Program-made: the position numbers and the translations under genes
Shown: piece by piece, positions 16,987 through 26,736 of the stretch
Layout: every line of letters starts with the position of its first letter
How positions within the stretch are numbered: position 1 is the stretch's first letter
Assembly (NCBI GenBank): GCA_022820365.1
Contig: JAJEFO010000043.1
Coordinates: forward strand, 86,038-150,037
DNA: 64,000 nt
Reading direction: 5' to 3'
From: Silicimonas sp.
GTDB lineage: Bacteria; Pseudomonadota; Alphaproteobacteria; Rhodobacterales; Rhodobacteraceae
The notes under the pieces: generated by a model
What the model was told of the DNA's origin: nothing
The model's input: only the letters and a program-made list of their open reading frames with translations
Database searches by the model: none

Positions 16987-17180
16987 AGGCCACATCGGTC
17001 CATTTCCAGGCGCTGTCATTCAAGGCCACACTTTTGGCGCCTACTTGTCGTGCAAGCCCGACCCGAAACCTGCGATTCGGTCGCGCGTGACCTCTTGATC
17101 TCGGACCGCTGCATGCCATGAGGCTTTCGAGACCATCGGCATTTCGAACGCGCCGCAAGGCCCGCCAGTGCCGGTGGCCG

Positions 17181-18851
17181 TCACGCTCCCAGAATTCCGG
17201 GCAAATTCAGTCCCTGCTCGCGGGCGCATTCCAGAGCAATTTCGTAGCCCGCATCTGCGTGCCGCATGACCCCCGAGGCGGGATCGTTCCAAAGGACGTT
17301 TGCGATGCGGCGGTCGGCATCTTCCGTACCGTCACAGCAGATGACCATGCCGGAATGCTGGCTGAATCCCATGCCGACTCCGCCGCCGTGATGCAGCGAC
17401 ACCCATGTGGCACCGCTTGCGACGTTCAGCATCGCGTTCAACAAGGGCCAGTCGGACACGGCATCCGAACCATCCTTCATCGCTTCTGTTTCGCGATTGG
17501 GAGACGCAACCGAACCGCTGTCCAGATGATCGCGGCCAATGACGACCGGGGCCGACAACTCGCCGGACCTCACCATTTCGTTGAAGGCAAGCCCGAGCTT
17601 GTGCCGCTGTCCCAGGCCCACCCAGCAGATTCGCGCCGGCAGCCCCTGGAAGGAAATGCGCTCCCGGGCCATGTCGAGCCAGTTGTGCAAGTGCGGATCC
17701 TCGATCAGCTCTTTCACCTTGGCATCGGTCGTGTAGATGTCTTCGGGATCGCCCGACAACGCGCACCAGCGAAACGGGCCGACGCCCCGGCAGAAGAGCG
17801 GGCGAATGTAGGCAGGCACGAATCCAGGGAACGCGAAGGCATTTTCCAGGCCCTCTTCCTGGGCCACTTGCCGGATGTTGTTGCCGTAGTCCAGGGTCGG
17901 CACGCCCCGGTTCCAGAAGTCCACCATCGCGGCGACATGCACCTTCATCGAGGCACGGGCGGCTTTCTCCACTGCTTTCGGGTCGCTTTCCTGCTTTGCG
18001 CGCCAATCCGCCACGCTCCACCCTTGCGGCAGGTATCCGTGGACCGGATCGTGGGCGGAGGTCTGGTCGGTTACGATGTCGGGCCGAACCCCGCGACTGG
18101 CCAGTTCGGGGATCACATCCGCCGCGTTGCCTATCATCGCCACGGACTTTGCTTCACCTGCATCCGTCCAGCGTTCGATCATCTCCAGCGCCTCGTCGAG
18201 CGAATGGGTCTTCTCGTCGACATACCGGGTGCGCAAACGGAAGTCGGCGCGGGTTTCGTCGCATTCGACGGCAAGGCAGCAGGCCCCGGCCATGACCGCC
18301 GCCAGAGGCTGCGCGCCGCCCATGCCGCCCAGGCCGCTGGTCAATATCCAGCGACCGTCCAGGTTGCCGCCATAGTGCTGACGGCCCGCCTCCATGAAAG
18401 TCTCGTAGGTGCCCTGCACGATGCCTTGCGTGCCAATGTAGATCCAGGATCCGGCTGTCATCTGGCCGTACATGGCCAAGCCTTTCCTGTCGAGTTCGTT
18501 GAAATGGTTCCAGTTGGCCCAGTTGGGGACGAGGTTCGAATTGGCGATCAGGACACGCGGCGCGTCCTTGTGGGTGCTGAAGATTCCCACCGGCTTGCCG
18601 GATTGCACAAGCAGGGTCTCCGCGTCCTCCAGCCCTTGAAGCGCCGCAACAATCGCGTCGAAATCGGCCCATGTGCGTGCGGCACGGCCGATGCCGCCGT
18701 AGACCACCAGCTCATGCGGGTTTTCGGCAACGTCCGGGTGCAGGTTGTTCATCAGCATTCGCATCGGTGCCTCGGTCAGCCAGCTCTTTGCGCTTATCTC
18801 GGCACCCGTCGGGGGAAAGACGTCGCGAATGTTGTGTCGTGGGTCGGTCAT
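17181..18851 (-). CDS. hutU: Urocanate hydratase (urocanase)
   Basis: A 556-residue NAD-dependent enzyme, normal length, converting urocanate to imidazolonepropionate in histidine breakdown. Motifs are [34 protein letters not shown], the NAD loop [14 protein letters not shown], and the active-site Cys in [20 protein letters not shown] 18851 overlaps the hutG stop by 4 bases; the longer frame to 18950 lies in hutG. It is the last gene of hutIHGU. The 608-codon ORF on the opposite strand is a shadow. Confidence 0.97.
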   Translation of the reverse strand: MTDPRHNIRDVFPPTGAEISAKSWLTEAPMRMLMNNLHPDVAENPHELVVYGGIGRAARTWADFDAIVAALQGLEDAETLLVQSGKPVGIFSTHKDAPRVLIANSNLVPNWANWNHFNELDRKGLAMYGQMTAGSWIYIGTQGIVQGTYETFMEAGRQHYGGNLDGRWILTSGLGGMGGAQPLAAVMAGACCLAVECDETRADFRLRTRYVDEKTHSLDEALEMIERWTDAGEAKSVAMIGNAADVIPELASRGVRPDIVTDQTSAHDPVHGYLPQGWSVADWRAKQESDPKAVEKAARASMKVHVAAMVDFWNRGVPTLDYGNNIRQVAQEEGLENAFAFPGFVPAYIRPLFCRGVGPFRWCALSGDPEDIYTTDAKVKELIEDPHLHNWLDMARERISFQGLPARICWVGLGQRHKLGLAFNEMVRSGELSAPVVIGRDHLDSGSVASPNRETEAMKDGSDAVSDWPLLNAMLNVASGATWVSLHHGGGVGMGFSQHSGMVICCDGTEDADRRIANVLWNDPASGVMRHADAGYEIALECAREQGLNLPGILGA

Positions 18852-19648
18852 CGATCGGCTCCAAGGCTGGGGGCCATGTTGGCCAAGGTTGTCAGGACTG
18901 CCTTCAGACAGGATCGCAAGCGATCGGCCTTGCCGGTGTCGTAGGACCACGGCGGGACTTCATCCGTCAGGTAGGTCGATTGCGCCAGTTCCATCTGGAT
19001 CGCGTGGCAGCCCGCATCCGGGCGGCCATAGTGCCGCGTGGTCCAGCCGCCCTTGAAGCGCCCGTTCAAGACGGTGCTGTAGCCGGGCGCGTCCTCGCAA
19101 GTCCGAAAGACGGCGTCTTGCAGCATCGCCGCACAGGTGGTGCCCAGATTGGTTCCGATGTTGAAGTCAGGCAGCGTACTGTCAAAGAGGAACGGGATCC
19201 GGGACCGGATCGAGTGACAATCGTAGAGGATCGCCACACCATGCATTTTCCGTACGCGATCCAGTTCGGACCGCAGCGCTTCGTGATAGGGCGTGTGACA
19301 GCTTGCGCGGCGGGTTTCGACATCGGTCGGGGTCGGTGGGGTGTCCCAGATGTCATGCCCGTCGAAATCCGTCAGCGGTACAAGTGCCGTGGTGTTCTGG
19401 CCCGGGTACAGGCTCGCCCCCGACGGATCGCGGTTGGCGTCAATGACATAGCGGTGAAAGGTTGCCCGAACGGTGGTCACGCCTGGCAACAGATCGGCAT
19501 AGAGCCGATCGATATGCCAGTCCGTATCCGCCAAGGCACGCCCTCGCTCGTTAAGGCGCGCCCTGATCTCGTCTGGCACGTGGGTTCCCGCATGGGGAAA
19601 CCCCAGTACAACGGGGCCGGTGCCAGGCACGACCTCAACAGGCGTCAT
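18848..19648 (-). CDS. hutG: N-formylglutamate deformylase
   Basis: A 266-residue zinc amidohydrolase that converts N-formylglutamate to glutamate and formate, last step of the five-step histidine pathway. Motifs are [59 protein letters not shown], and [20 protein letters not shown] followed by MELAQSTYL. Both ends overlap neighbours by 4 bases (ATGA), indicating tight translational coupling. Its presence with hutF shows the formylglutamate branch rather than direct formimidoylglutamase. Confidence 0.95.
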   Translation of the reverse strand: MTPVEVVPGTGPVVLGFPHAGTHVPDEIRARLNERGRALADTDWHIDRLYADLLPGVTTVRATFHRYVIDANRDPSGASLYPGQNTTALVPLTDFDGHDIWDTPPTPTDVETRRASCHTPYHEALRSELDRVRKMHGVAILYDCHSIRSRIPFLFDSTLPDFNIGTNLGTTCAAMLQDAVFRTCEDAPGYSTVLNGRFKGGWTTRHYGRPDAGCHAIQMELAQSTYLTDEVPPWSYDTGKADRLRSCLKAVLTTLANMAPSLGADR

Positions 19649-21186
19649 GTCAGCGACCCCTGTACATAGGCAGGCAGGTCCACGGCATCGGTCAGTGAAC
19701 CGCTCGCGACGAGCCTGGCAGCGGATTCCAGGGATGGGGCCATGTACCGGTCTTCGATCACGGCCGGCACCCTGGCGCGCAGCGATTGCAGGACTCGCGC
19801 CAGCGCGGCGCTTGTCTTCAGCGGGGCGCGGAACTCGATGCCCTGCGCGGCGCACATGGCCTCAACGCCGAGGATCACGTTCAGGTTGGCGTTCATCCGC
19901 TCCAGCCGCCGTGCCCCATGGGCGGCCATGCTGACGTGATCCTCCTGGTTCGCCGAGGTTGGCGTGCTGTCGGTGGTGCACGGATTGGCGAGGTGCTTGT
20001 TTTCGCTCATCAAGGCCGCCGTTGCCACTTCGGCAATCATCAGGCCGGAATTCAGGCCTGGATCCGGCGTCAGGAAAGGCGGCAGGTCAAAGGACAGCGT
20101 AGGATCGACCATCAAGGCGACGCGTCGCTGGGCGATCGCGCCGATCTCCGACACCGCGAGCGCGATTTGATCGGCGGCAAAGCCGACCGGTTCGGCATGG
20201 AAGTTCCCGCCCGAGACGATCACGCCGTCCTCGGCAAGGACAAGCGGATTGTCGGTGACGGCATTGGCTTCGATTTCAAGCGTGCGTCCCGCGGCATGGA
20301 GCAAGTCCATGGCTGCACCCGTGACTTGCGGCTGGCAACGGATGCAATAGGGATCCTGCACCCTAGTGTCGCCGACGCGATGGCTTTCGCGGATCTCGGA
20401 TCCTTGCATCAGGCTGCGCTGCGCTTCGGCCACTGCAAATTGTCCGGCATGTCCGCGCAGGGCGTGGATCGCCGGGTGCAATGGTGCGGTTGAGCCCATG
20501 ATCGCGTCGGTTGACAATGCACCGGTCACAACGGCCGTCGCGGCATTCTGCCAGGCACCCCACAGGCCCGCCAAGGCACAGGCGGTCGAAAACTGGGTGC
20601 CGTTGATCAAGGCCAGACCTTCTTTCGCGCCAAGAACGATCGGGGTCAGGCCTGCCTTCTCGAATGCATCGCGGGCGGGCATCTGGGCATCGTCTAGGAC
20701 AGCTTCGCCTTCGCCAATCATCGCCGCGGCCATATGTGCGAGAGGTGCAAGGTCGCCGGACGCACCGACCGATCCCTGAACCGGAATGACGGGCGTCACG
20801 CCCGCATCAAGCATGTCCTCGATCAGGGATACGGTTGACAGCGCCACTCCCGACGCCCCGCGCCCGAGCGACAGAAGCTTCAGCACCATCATCAGACGGG
20901 TCGTCGCGACATCCAGGGACTCTCCGACGCCACAGCAGTGCGACAGGACCAGGTTCCGCTGAAGACTGCTCGTGTCTTCTGCCGCGATCTTGACGCTCGC
21001 GAGCTTCCCGAAACCGGTGTTGACCCCATAGACGGGGTCGCTGCCGGCGGCGGCTTGCGCGACAATTCTTGCCGCGGCCTCGATTGCGGGACAGGCGGAC
21101 GAGTTCAGCCGAACCGAGCGCTGCGCAGCCCAGATGTCGTTCAACTGGGCAAGAGTTGCCGCACCCGGGTCCAGGACGACTGTCAT
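19645..21186 (-). CDS. hutH: Histidine ammonia-lyase
   Basis: A 513-residue lyase that removes ammonia from L-histidine to give urocanate. The MIO cofactor forms from Ala142-Ser143-Gly144 in [14 protein letters not shown]. Other family blocks are [39 protein letters not shown], and [19 protein letters not shown] 21186 overlaps the hutI stop by 4 bases. Confidence 0.97.
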   Translation of the reverse strand: MTVVLDPGAATLAQLNDIWAAQRSVRLNSSACPAIEAAARIVAQAAAGSDPVYGVNTGFGKLASVKIAAEDTSSLQRNLVLSHCCGVGESLDVATTRLMMVLKLLSLGRGASGVALSTVSLIEDMLDAGVTPVIPVQGSVGASGDLAPLAHMAAAMIGEGEAVLDDAQMPARDAFEKAGLTPIVLGAKEGLALINGTQFSTACALAGLWGAWQNAATAVVTGALSTDAIMGSTAPLHPAIHALRGHAGQFAVAEAQRSLMQGSEIRESHRVGDTRVQDPYCIRCQPQVTGAAMDLLHAAGRTLEIEANAVTDNPLVLAEDGVIVSGGNFHAEPVGFAADQIALAVSEIGAIAQRRVALMVDPTLSFDLPPFLTPDPGLNSGLMIAEVATAALMSENKHLANPCTTDSTPTSANQEDHVSMAAHGARRLERMNANLNVILGVEAMCAAQGIEFRAPLKTSAALARVLQSLRARVPAVIEDRYMAPSLESAARLVASGSLTDAVDLPAYVQGSLT

Positions 21187-22376
21187 TGCTTTCCCGCAAA
21201 GATGCGCGCGTGCAGGGGATTGAACCCGATGCGATAGGCCAGCTCCGCCGGGTGTACGATGTCCCAAACGCACAGATCGGCTCGCATTCCCGGGACAATC
21301 CTTCCCCGGTCCTCCACACCCAGCGCCCTGGCGGCATGTGCAGTCATGCCCAATAGCGCTTCAAGCGGCGTCATCCGGAATAACGTGCTGCCCATGTTCA
21401 AGGCCAGAAGCGGCGACGTCATGGGTGACGAACCCGGGTTGCAGTCCGTTGCCAAGGCCATCGGCACATGGTGATCTCGGAATGCCTGGATCGGCGGCAC
21501 TTGCGTTTCGCGCAGCGTGTAGAATGCACCGGGCAACAGCACCGCAACCGTGCCGGACGCGGCCAAGGACTCGGCGTCGCCCTCGTTGGCGTATTCCAGA
21601 TGATCCGCGCTCAGCGCACGGTGTCGCGCTGCAAGTCGCGTGCCTCCGATGTTCGACAGCTGTTCGGCATGCAGCTTGACAGGCAAGCCCAGTTCCGCCG
21701 CGACGTCGAACACGCGCGCCATCTGCGCGGTGTCAAAGGCGATTCCCTCGCAGAATCCGTCCACCGCATCGACGAGGCCTTCTGCGTGAGCCGCCCGCAG
21801 GGCGGGGATGCAAACGTCGTCAATGTAGGCGTCAGGATTGCCTTGATATTCGGGAGGGGTTGCATGGGCGCCGAGATAGCTGGTGTGCACATCCACCGGG
21901 CGAGCATTGGCGATGGCTCGCGCCACGCGCAGCATCTTGGGTTCGCTGTTCAGGTCCAGCCCGTAACCGGATTTCACCTCGATCAGCGTGACGCCTTCCG
22001 CGATCATCGCGTCGACACGGGTCAGCGCATCCGCAAGCAGCGCTTCTTCGCTCGCGTCCCGGGTTGCCGCCACGGTCGAGACGATCCCTCCGCCGGCCTT
22101 GGCCACCTCTTCGTAGCTTGCGCCGTTGAGGCGCAACTCGAACTCGGCTGCGCGGTTTCCGCCAAAGACCACATGCGTATGACAGTCGATCAGGGCGGGC
22201 GTGACGAGACGGCCTCCGAAGTCCCTTGTCTCAAGAGCCTGATAGGCTGCAGGCACGTCGGTTCGTGCTCCGACCCAGGCGATGAGGGCGTCTTTGATCG
22301 CGATCGCCCCGTCTTCAATCAACCCGTAGCTGTCATTGTCGGCCAGCGTGGCAATGCGGGCATTGGTCAGGAGCAT
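21183..22376 (-). CDS. hutI: Imidazolonepropionase
   Basis: A 397-residue metal-dependent amidohydrolase opening the imidazolone ring to formimidoylglutamate. The HxH metal pair is His66/His68 ([13 protein letters not shown]). [35 protein letters not shown] and [11 protein letters not shown] are family signatures. It is the first gene of hutIHGU, starting 76 bases from the divergent hutF with two palindromes between. Confidence 0.97.
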   Translation of the reverse strand: MLLTNARIATLADNDSYGLIEDGAIAIKDALIAWVGARTDVPAAYQALETRDFGGRLVTPALIDCHTHVVFGGNRAAEFELRLNGASYEEVAKAGGGIVSTVAATRDASEEALLADALTRVDAMIAEGVTLIEVKSGYGLDLNSEPKMLRVARAIANARPVDVHTSYLGAHATPPEYQGNPDAYIDDVCIPALRAAHAEGLVDAVDGFCEGIAFDTAQMARVFDVAAELGLPVKLHAEQLSNIGGTRLAARHRALSADHLEYANEGDAESLAASGTVAVLLPGAFYTLRETQVPPIQAFRDHHVPMALATDCNPGSSPMTSPLLALNMGSTLFRMTPLEALLGMTAHAARALGVEDRGRIVPGMRADLCVWDIVHPAELAYRIGFNPLHARIFAGKQ

Positions 22377-22414
22377 CGAACCTACTCACTTGCTTTGGGA
22401 GCCTGTCCATGCTT

Positions 22415-22450
22415 TTATGTTCATACATAATAATATGTCAAGTGGACATA
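22415..22450. promoter_or_regulatory. Two palindromes in the divergent hutI/hutF promoter, probable HutC operators
   Basis: TTATGT-TCAT-ACATAA at 22415-22430 and TATGTC-AAGTG-GACATA at 22434-22450 are both perfect dyads in the AT-rich 76-bp gap between the hut arms. GntR/HutC repressors bind short ATGT..ACAT-type palindromes, and hutC is the last gene of the right arm. Assigning these sites to HutC is inference. The second lies 2 bases before the hutF start and would block initiation there. Confidence 0.65.
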
Positions 22451-22452
22451 AA

Positions 22453-23814
22453 ATGCAGATTTGGGCTGAATCGGCGCTGCTGCCGTCCGGCTGGGCGTCA
22501 GAAGTGGCGGTGACTGTGGATGGCTCCGGCCGCATCGCCACCGTGGAAGCTGGCGCTTCAAAGGCCGGGCATTGTGTTGGATTGCTGCTTCCGTCACCGG
22601 TGAACGTTCACAGCCACGCGTTTCAGCGCGCGATGGCCGGTCTTACCGAACGACGCGGGCCAAACCCCTCGGACAACTTCTGGACGTGGCGCGAATTGAT
22701 GTTTCGCTTTCTGGACCGTCTCACTCCTGAGCACGTGGAGGCGATTGCAGCGTTCGTTCAGATGGAGATGCTGGAGTCGGGGTACAGCACCAGTGCCGAG
22801 TTCCACTACCTGCACCATGCGCCTGCAGGCACGCCGTATGAGAACATTGGCGAGATGTCGGAGCGCATCACTGCTGCGGCGAACAGGACTGGAATCGGCT
22901 TGTGCCTCTTGCCCGTGCAATACGAGTTCGGCGGATGCGACGGTCGCTGCCTCGGGCCGGGGCAAGTCCGGTTCGGAAATGGCCCGGACCAGTTTCGGCG
23001 ACTGCACGATGCAGCACGAGACGCGTTGAAGGGTCTTCCGGAAGACGCGCAAATCGGCGTGGCTCCGCATTCGTTGAGGGCTGTCGCTTCAGAGACTTTG
23101 AAATCCTATGCTGACCAGTTCCCGGCCGGTCCGATCCACATGCACCTTGCCGAGCAAATCCCCGAAGTCGAGGAGGTGCAGGCGCAATGGGGCGCACGAC
23201 CAGTAGAGTGGGCCTTGGAGCACATGGCGCTGGATGATCGCTGGTGCCTGATCCACTGCACGCAGATGACGCCTTCAGAGACGATCCGACTTGCCGCAAC
23301 GGGGGCCGTTGCAGGATTGTGCCCGATCACCGAGAGCAGCTTGGGCGACGGGATATTCGACGGCGTGCGTTGGGCAGGTCAGGGAGGACGCCTTGCTGTC
23401 GGTTCGGACAGCAACATTCGTATCGCGTTGAGCGAGGAACTGCGTACCCTCGAATATTCTCAGCGCCTCCGGGATCACACGCGCGCCGCGTTCGCAACGG
23501 GAGGGATGTCGACCGGGCGGCGTCTCTTCGAGCATGTCCTGCAGGGGGGCGCGCAAGCCGCGGGACGCAGGACCGGACGCCTGGAAGCCGGCCACTGGGC
23601 CGACATGCTGGCACTTGACACCACATCGGTGATCCTGCGCGGGTTCGGCGGGGATACCGTCCTTGATGCATGGACATTCGCCGGCGACGACGGGCTGGTT
23701 TCAGATGTTTGGTCGGCAGGCCGACACAGGGTCCGGCAAGGCCGGCATGTTGCAAGAACTGAAATTGTCGCGGACTACGCGAAAACCATCGATGCACTGC
23801 AGGGCGCATTATGA
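22453..23814 (+). CDS. hutF: Formimidoylglutamate deiminase
   Basis: A 453-residue amidohydrolase converting formimidoylglutamate to formylglutamate plus ammonia, feeding HutG. Metal motifs are NVHSHAFQRAMAG (HxH), IHMHLAEQIPEVEE, WCLIHCTQMT and AVGSDSNIRIAL; NFWTWRELMFRF and PLPVQYEFGG-type (LLPVQYEFGG) blocks are HutF-specific. The start at 22453 gives MQIWAESALLPSGW, normal for the family, though its ribosome site is poor and overlaps the second palindrome. It overlaps hutC by 4 bases (ATGA). Confidence 0.95.
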   Translation: MQIWAESALLPSGWASEVAVTVDGSGRIATVEAGASKAGHCVGLLLPSPVNVHSHAFQRAMAGLTERRGPNPSDNFWTWRELMFRFLDRLTPEHVEAIAAFVQMEMLESGYSTSAEFHYLHHAPAGTPYENIGEMSERITAAANRTGIGLCLLPVQYEFGGCDGRCLGPGQVRFGNGPDQFRRLHDAARDALKGLPEDAQIGVAPHSLRAVASETLKSYADQFPAGPIHMHLAEQIPEVEEVQAQWGARPVEWALEHMALDDRWCLIHCTQMTPSETIRLAATGAVAGLCPITESSLGDGIFDGVRWAGQGGRLAVGSDSNIRIALSEELRTLEYSQRLRDHTRAAFATGGMSTGRRLFEHVLQGGAQAAGRRTGRLEAGHWADMLALDTTSVILRGFGGDTVLDAWTFAGDDGLVSDVWSAGRHRVRQGRHVARTEIVADYAKTIDALQGAL

Positions 23815-24512
23815 ACGTGCCGACGGCACAGACGTGGCAAAGCGTGCAAAAGGAGGTCTTGCGCCGGATTCACGCGCGCGAATGGAAGCCGGGAGACTTG
23901 ATCCCGAACGAGGCCGAGCTTGCCAAGGAATTCGGATGCGCCCGCACAACGGTGAATCGCGCGTTACGCAGCCTCGCAGAAGGTGGCCTGCTGGAGCGAA
24001 GGCGCAAGGCGGGCACCCGTGTCGCGGCACAACCTGTTGCGAAGGCGACACTGAACATTGCGGTGATCCGGCACGAGGTCGAAGACCGCGGGGCGCGATA
24101 CGGATATCAGCTGGCCCTCCGGGAGGCCCGCATCGCGCCAACCCACATAAGCGCAGCTCTTGGCGTTGGAGTGCAGGAAAGATTGCTGCATGTCATGGCC
24201 CTGCATCTGTCGAATGATGCGCCATACGCTTTGGAAGATCGCTGGATAAATGCGGTTCATGTGCCTGATGCCCTGAAACAGGACTTTCGATCCGTCAGCG
24301 CAAATGAATGGTTGTTGCAAAATGTTCCCTACACGAGGGGCGAGATCTCGTTTTCGGCGAAACCGGCCTCTGCCGAGAACGCGAACTACCTGAACTGTCC
24401 GGAGAAGAGCGCTTTGCTTGCGGTAGACAGGCTGACCTGGGATCATGATCAGTCCGTCACGGTCGTTCAGGTCCTGTTTGCTCCTGGTCACCAGATGCGC
24501 ACCCGGATCTAG
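23811..24512 (+). CDS. hutC: Histidine-utilisation repressor, GntR/HutC family
   Basis: A 233-residue regulator. The N-terminal winged helix is clear (WKPGDLIPNEAELAKEFGCA, RTTVNRALRSLAEGGLLERR) and the C-terminal half is a UTRA effector domain (LHLSNDAPYALEDRWINAVH). HutC represses hut genes until urocanate binds. Being last in hutFC it would be autoregulated through the palindromes at 22415-22450. The 24513-24809 gap behind it shows no gene. Confidence 0.93.
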   Translation: MNVPTAQTWQSVQKEVLRRIHAREWKPGDLIPNEAELAKEFGCARTTVNRALRSLAEGGLLERRRKAGTRVAAQPVAKATLNIAVIRHEVEDRGARYGYQLALREARIAPTHISAALGVGVQERLLHVMALHLSNDAPYALEDRWINAVHVPDALKQDFRSVSANEWLLQNVPYTRGEISFSAKPASAENANYLNCPEKSALLAVDRLTWDHDQSVTVVQVLFAPGHQMRTRI

Positions 24513-24809
24513 GCCATGTCAGAGGCCTTGACGCTGTCTGGCCGATGCTGCGACCCTAGTCTCCTTGGTCTCCCTGTTCGATTGCCAATGCAGGCGAGGC
24601 ATGCCGAACGGGGAAACGGCCATCAAATTCCGTTACGCGACGTCGCGGAGAACAGGATTGAACGCATCCGAAATACGTCACATCTTTCCCGGGAGCGCGG
24701 TACCGTGCACGAGCCTGCCGGGCCGGGCGCATGGCAGTGGCGGTCAGGATGAGTGACCAACCGGAGTCTTGCCGGGTCGGCACGGTGAGGCGAAGCAGGG
24801 AATATCGCA

Positions 24810-26432
24810 GTGGACAGCAAGACGCGCGCTGAACCCGCCACATTCGACCTCTTCATCATTGGCGGCGGCATCAACGGTTGCGGCATCGCGCGCGACGCGG
24901 CGGGACGGGGCCTGAACGTGGGACTCGCCGAGATGAACGATCTCGCCTCGGCCACGTCCGGGGCGTCAACCAAGCTCTTTCATGGCGGCCTGAGATACTT
25001 GGAGTACTTCGAGTTCGGCCTGGTGCGCGAGGCGCTTGCCGAACGAGAGGTTCTCCTGAGCGCCATGCCGCACATCTCCTGGCCGATGCGCTTCGTGCTT
25101 CCCTATCACGACGACATGCGATTCGAGGTTGGAACTCCCGCTTCGCGACTGCTTGCTGCCGCAATGCCGTGGATGAGGGGCCGTCGTCCGGCCTGGCTGA
25201 TCCGGATGGGGCTCTTTCTCTACGACCATCTCGGAGGACGTCGCATCTTGCAGGGAACGGCAACGCTCGACCTTGACGGCGATCCGGTCGGCCAGCCGCT
25301 TGATTCGAAGTTTCGCAAGGCCTTCGAGTATTCCGATTGCTGGGTTCAGGATGCGCGGCTTGTCGTTCTGAACGCACGCGACGCCGCCGCACGCGGAGCG
25401 TGGATCATGACCCGCACACGTGTCATCGCGGCCAAGCGCACCGGCGGATCCTGGCAGGTGACACTGGAAGCGGGAGGCAAGGAATTTGAAATTCGCGCAA
25501 GGATGCTTGTCAACGCCGGCGGTCCCTGGGTCGACGACATCATGAGCAACGTCGTGCGGGCGAACGCTCGCGAATGCGTCCGATTGGTGCGCGGCAGTCA
25601 CATCGTGACCCGGCGGCTCTTCAACCACGACAAGTGCTACTTTTTCCAAGGCACGGACGGCCGGATTGTCTTCGCGATTCCCTATGAAGACGACTTTACT
25701 CTGATCGGCACCACCGACGAGGATCATGACGACCCCTCTGTGCCGGCCGTCTGCACCGCGGAGGAAAAGCGCTACCTGCTGGATTTCGCGTCGCGATACC
25801 TGAAGAATCCGGTGACGGAGAATGACGTAGTGTGGACCTATGCCGGAGTGCGACCGCTCTATGCTGACGGCGCAACTTCAGCCACGGCAGCAACGCGCGG
25901 CTATGTCCTGAAGATGGACGAGGCGGGTGGCGCACCGCTTCTGAGCGTCCACGGCGGAAAGATCACGACTTACCGCAAGCTGGCCGAAGCGGCACTTGCC
26001 ATGATCGCTCCACTGCTGGGGAGTCCGGATCGGGGATGGACTGCAGGGGTACCGCTGCCCGGCGGCGATTTGCCGGTTGACGGATTCGAGGACTTGGTCG
26101 CGGAACTGCTGGCAGACTGCCCGTTCCTGACCAGGGGCTGGGCGAGACGGCTTGCTCGCACCTACGGCACCGAAACGAGACAGATGCTGAGCGGGATCTG
26201 CACGCTCGATGACATGGGACAGGATTTCGGCGAATCCATCACTGCGCTTGAACTTGACTGGGCCATTGCCAACGAATGGGTAATGACTGCCGAAGACTTT
26301 CTCTGGCGGCGGACGAAGCTGGGTCTCCGAATTGACAAGGACGGGGTTGAGCGGATCGAGGCCTACATCAAGGCTGCACGATCGCAGGCGGGTGACGGAG
26401 CAGGCGGGACGCGACCCCGGTCCGTCGGGTGA
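24810..26432 (+). CDS. glpD: Aerobic glycerol-3-phosphate dehydrogenase (FAD)
   Basis: A 540-residue membrane-associated flavoprotein that oxidises sn-glycerol-3-phosphate to dihydroxyacetone phosphate and passes electrons to quinone. The N-terminal FAD motif is FIIGGGINGCGIARDAA, followed by SGASTKLFHGGLRYLEYFEF, VNAGGPWVDD, RLVRGSHIVTRRLF and SVHGGKITTYRKLAE. GTG start at 24810 follows GCAGGG. Stand-alone: no glpK, glpF or glpR neighbour, unlike typical glp operons. Confidence 0.95.
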   Translation: MDSKTRAEPATFDLFIIGGGINGCGIARDAAGRGLNVGLAEMNDLASATSGASTKLFHGGLRYLEYFEFGLVREALAEREVLLSAMPHISWPMRFVLPYHDDMRFEVGTPASRLLAAAMPWMRGRRPAWLIRMGLFLYDHLGGRRILQGTATLDLDGDPVGQPLDSKFRKAFEYSDCWVQDARLVVLNARDAAARGAWIMTRTRVIAAKRTGGSWQVTLEAGGKEFEIRARMLVNAGGPWVDDIMSNVVRANARECVRLVRGSHIVTRRLFNHDKCYFFQGTDGRIVFAIPYEDDFTLIGTTDEDHDDPSVPAVCTAEEKRYLLDFASRYLKNPVTENDVVWTYAGVRPLYADGATSATAATRGYVLKMDEAGGAPLLSVHGGKITTYRKLAEAALAMIAPLLGSPDRGWTAGVPLPGGDLPVDGFEDLVAELLADCPFLTRGWARRLARTYGTETRQMLSGICTLDDMGQDFGESITALELDWAIANEWVMTAEDFLWRRTKLGLRIDKDGVERIEAYIKAARSQAGDGAGGTRPRSVG

Positions 26433-26736
26433 ATGCGCCGACCAATATCGCTCAGGCTTCCTCTACTGACGGATTCAACGTGATCCAGTGCGGCTCCGGC
26501 GTACCGGAATTGGAAGGTGGATTCGTGCTTGTGTGGATGCGGCAGGGCTTCCAGAATGAAACCATGGCGTGTCTGAGTTGGAAATCGGATCGATTCGAAA
26601 GCCCCCACAGATTTGGCAATGGGACCGGAAGAGCGATGCTGCATGACACTCGACTCGTTCAATCTCTGCGCGAAGGTCAGGAGCATGCCGGGGCAGGAGC
26701 ATGCGCCGGGAGCCAGGCAGTGACGAGGCAAGGCGC
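26433..26736. other. Intergenic region before the BMP transporter
   Basis: No convincing gene on either strand; overlapping short frames have no family similarity or ribosome sites. The promoter of the transporter operon should be here, but I cannot point to a specific -35/-10 pair or riboswitch-like fold. Confidence 0.5.

Noticed and set aside
17118..18944. 608-codon plus-strand ORF
   Set aside because: Exact antisense shadow of hutU, with no family resemblance.
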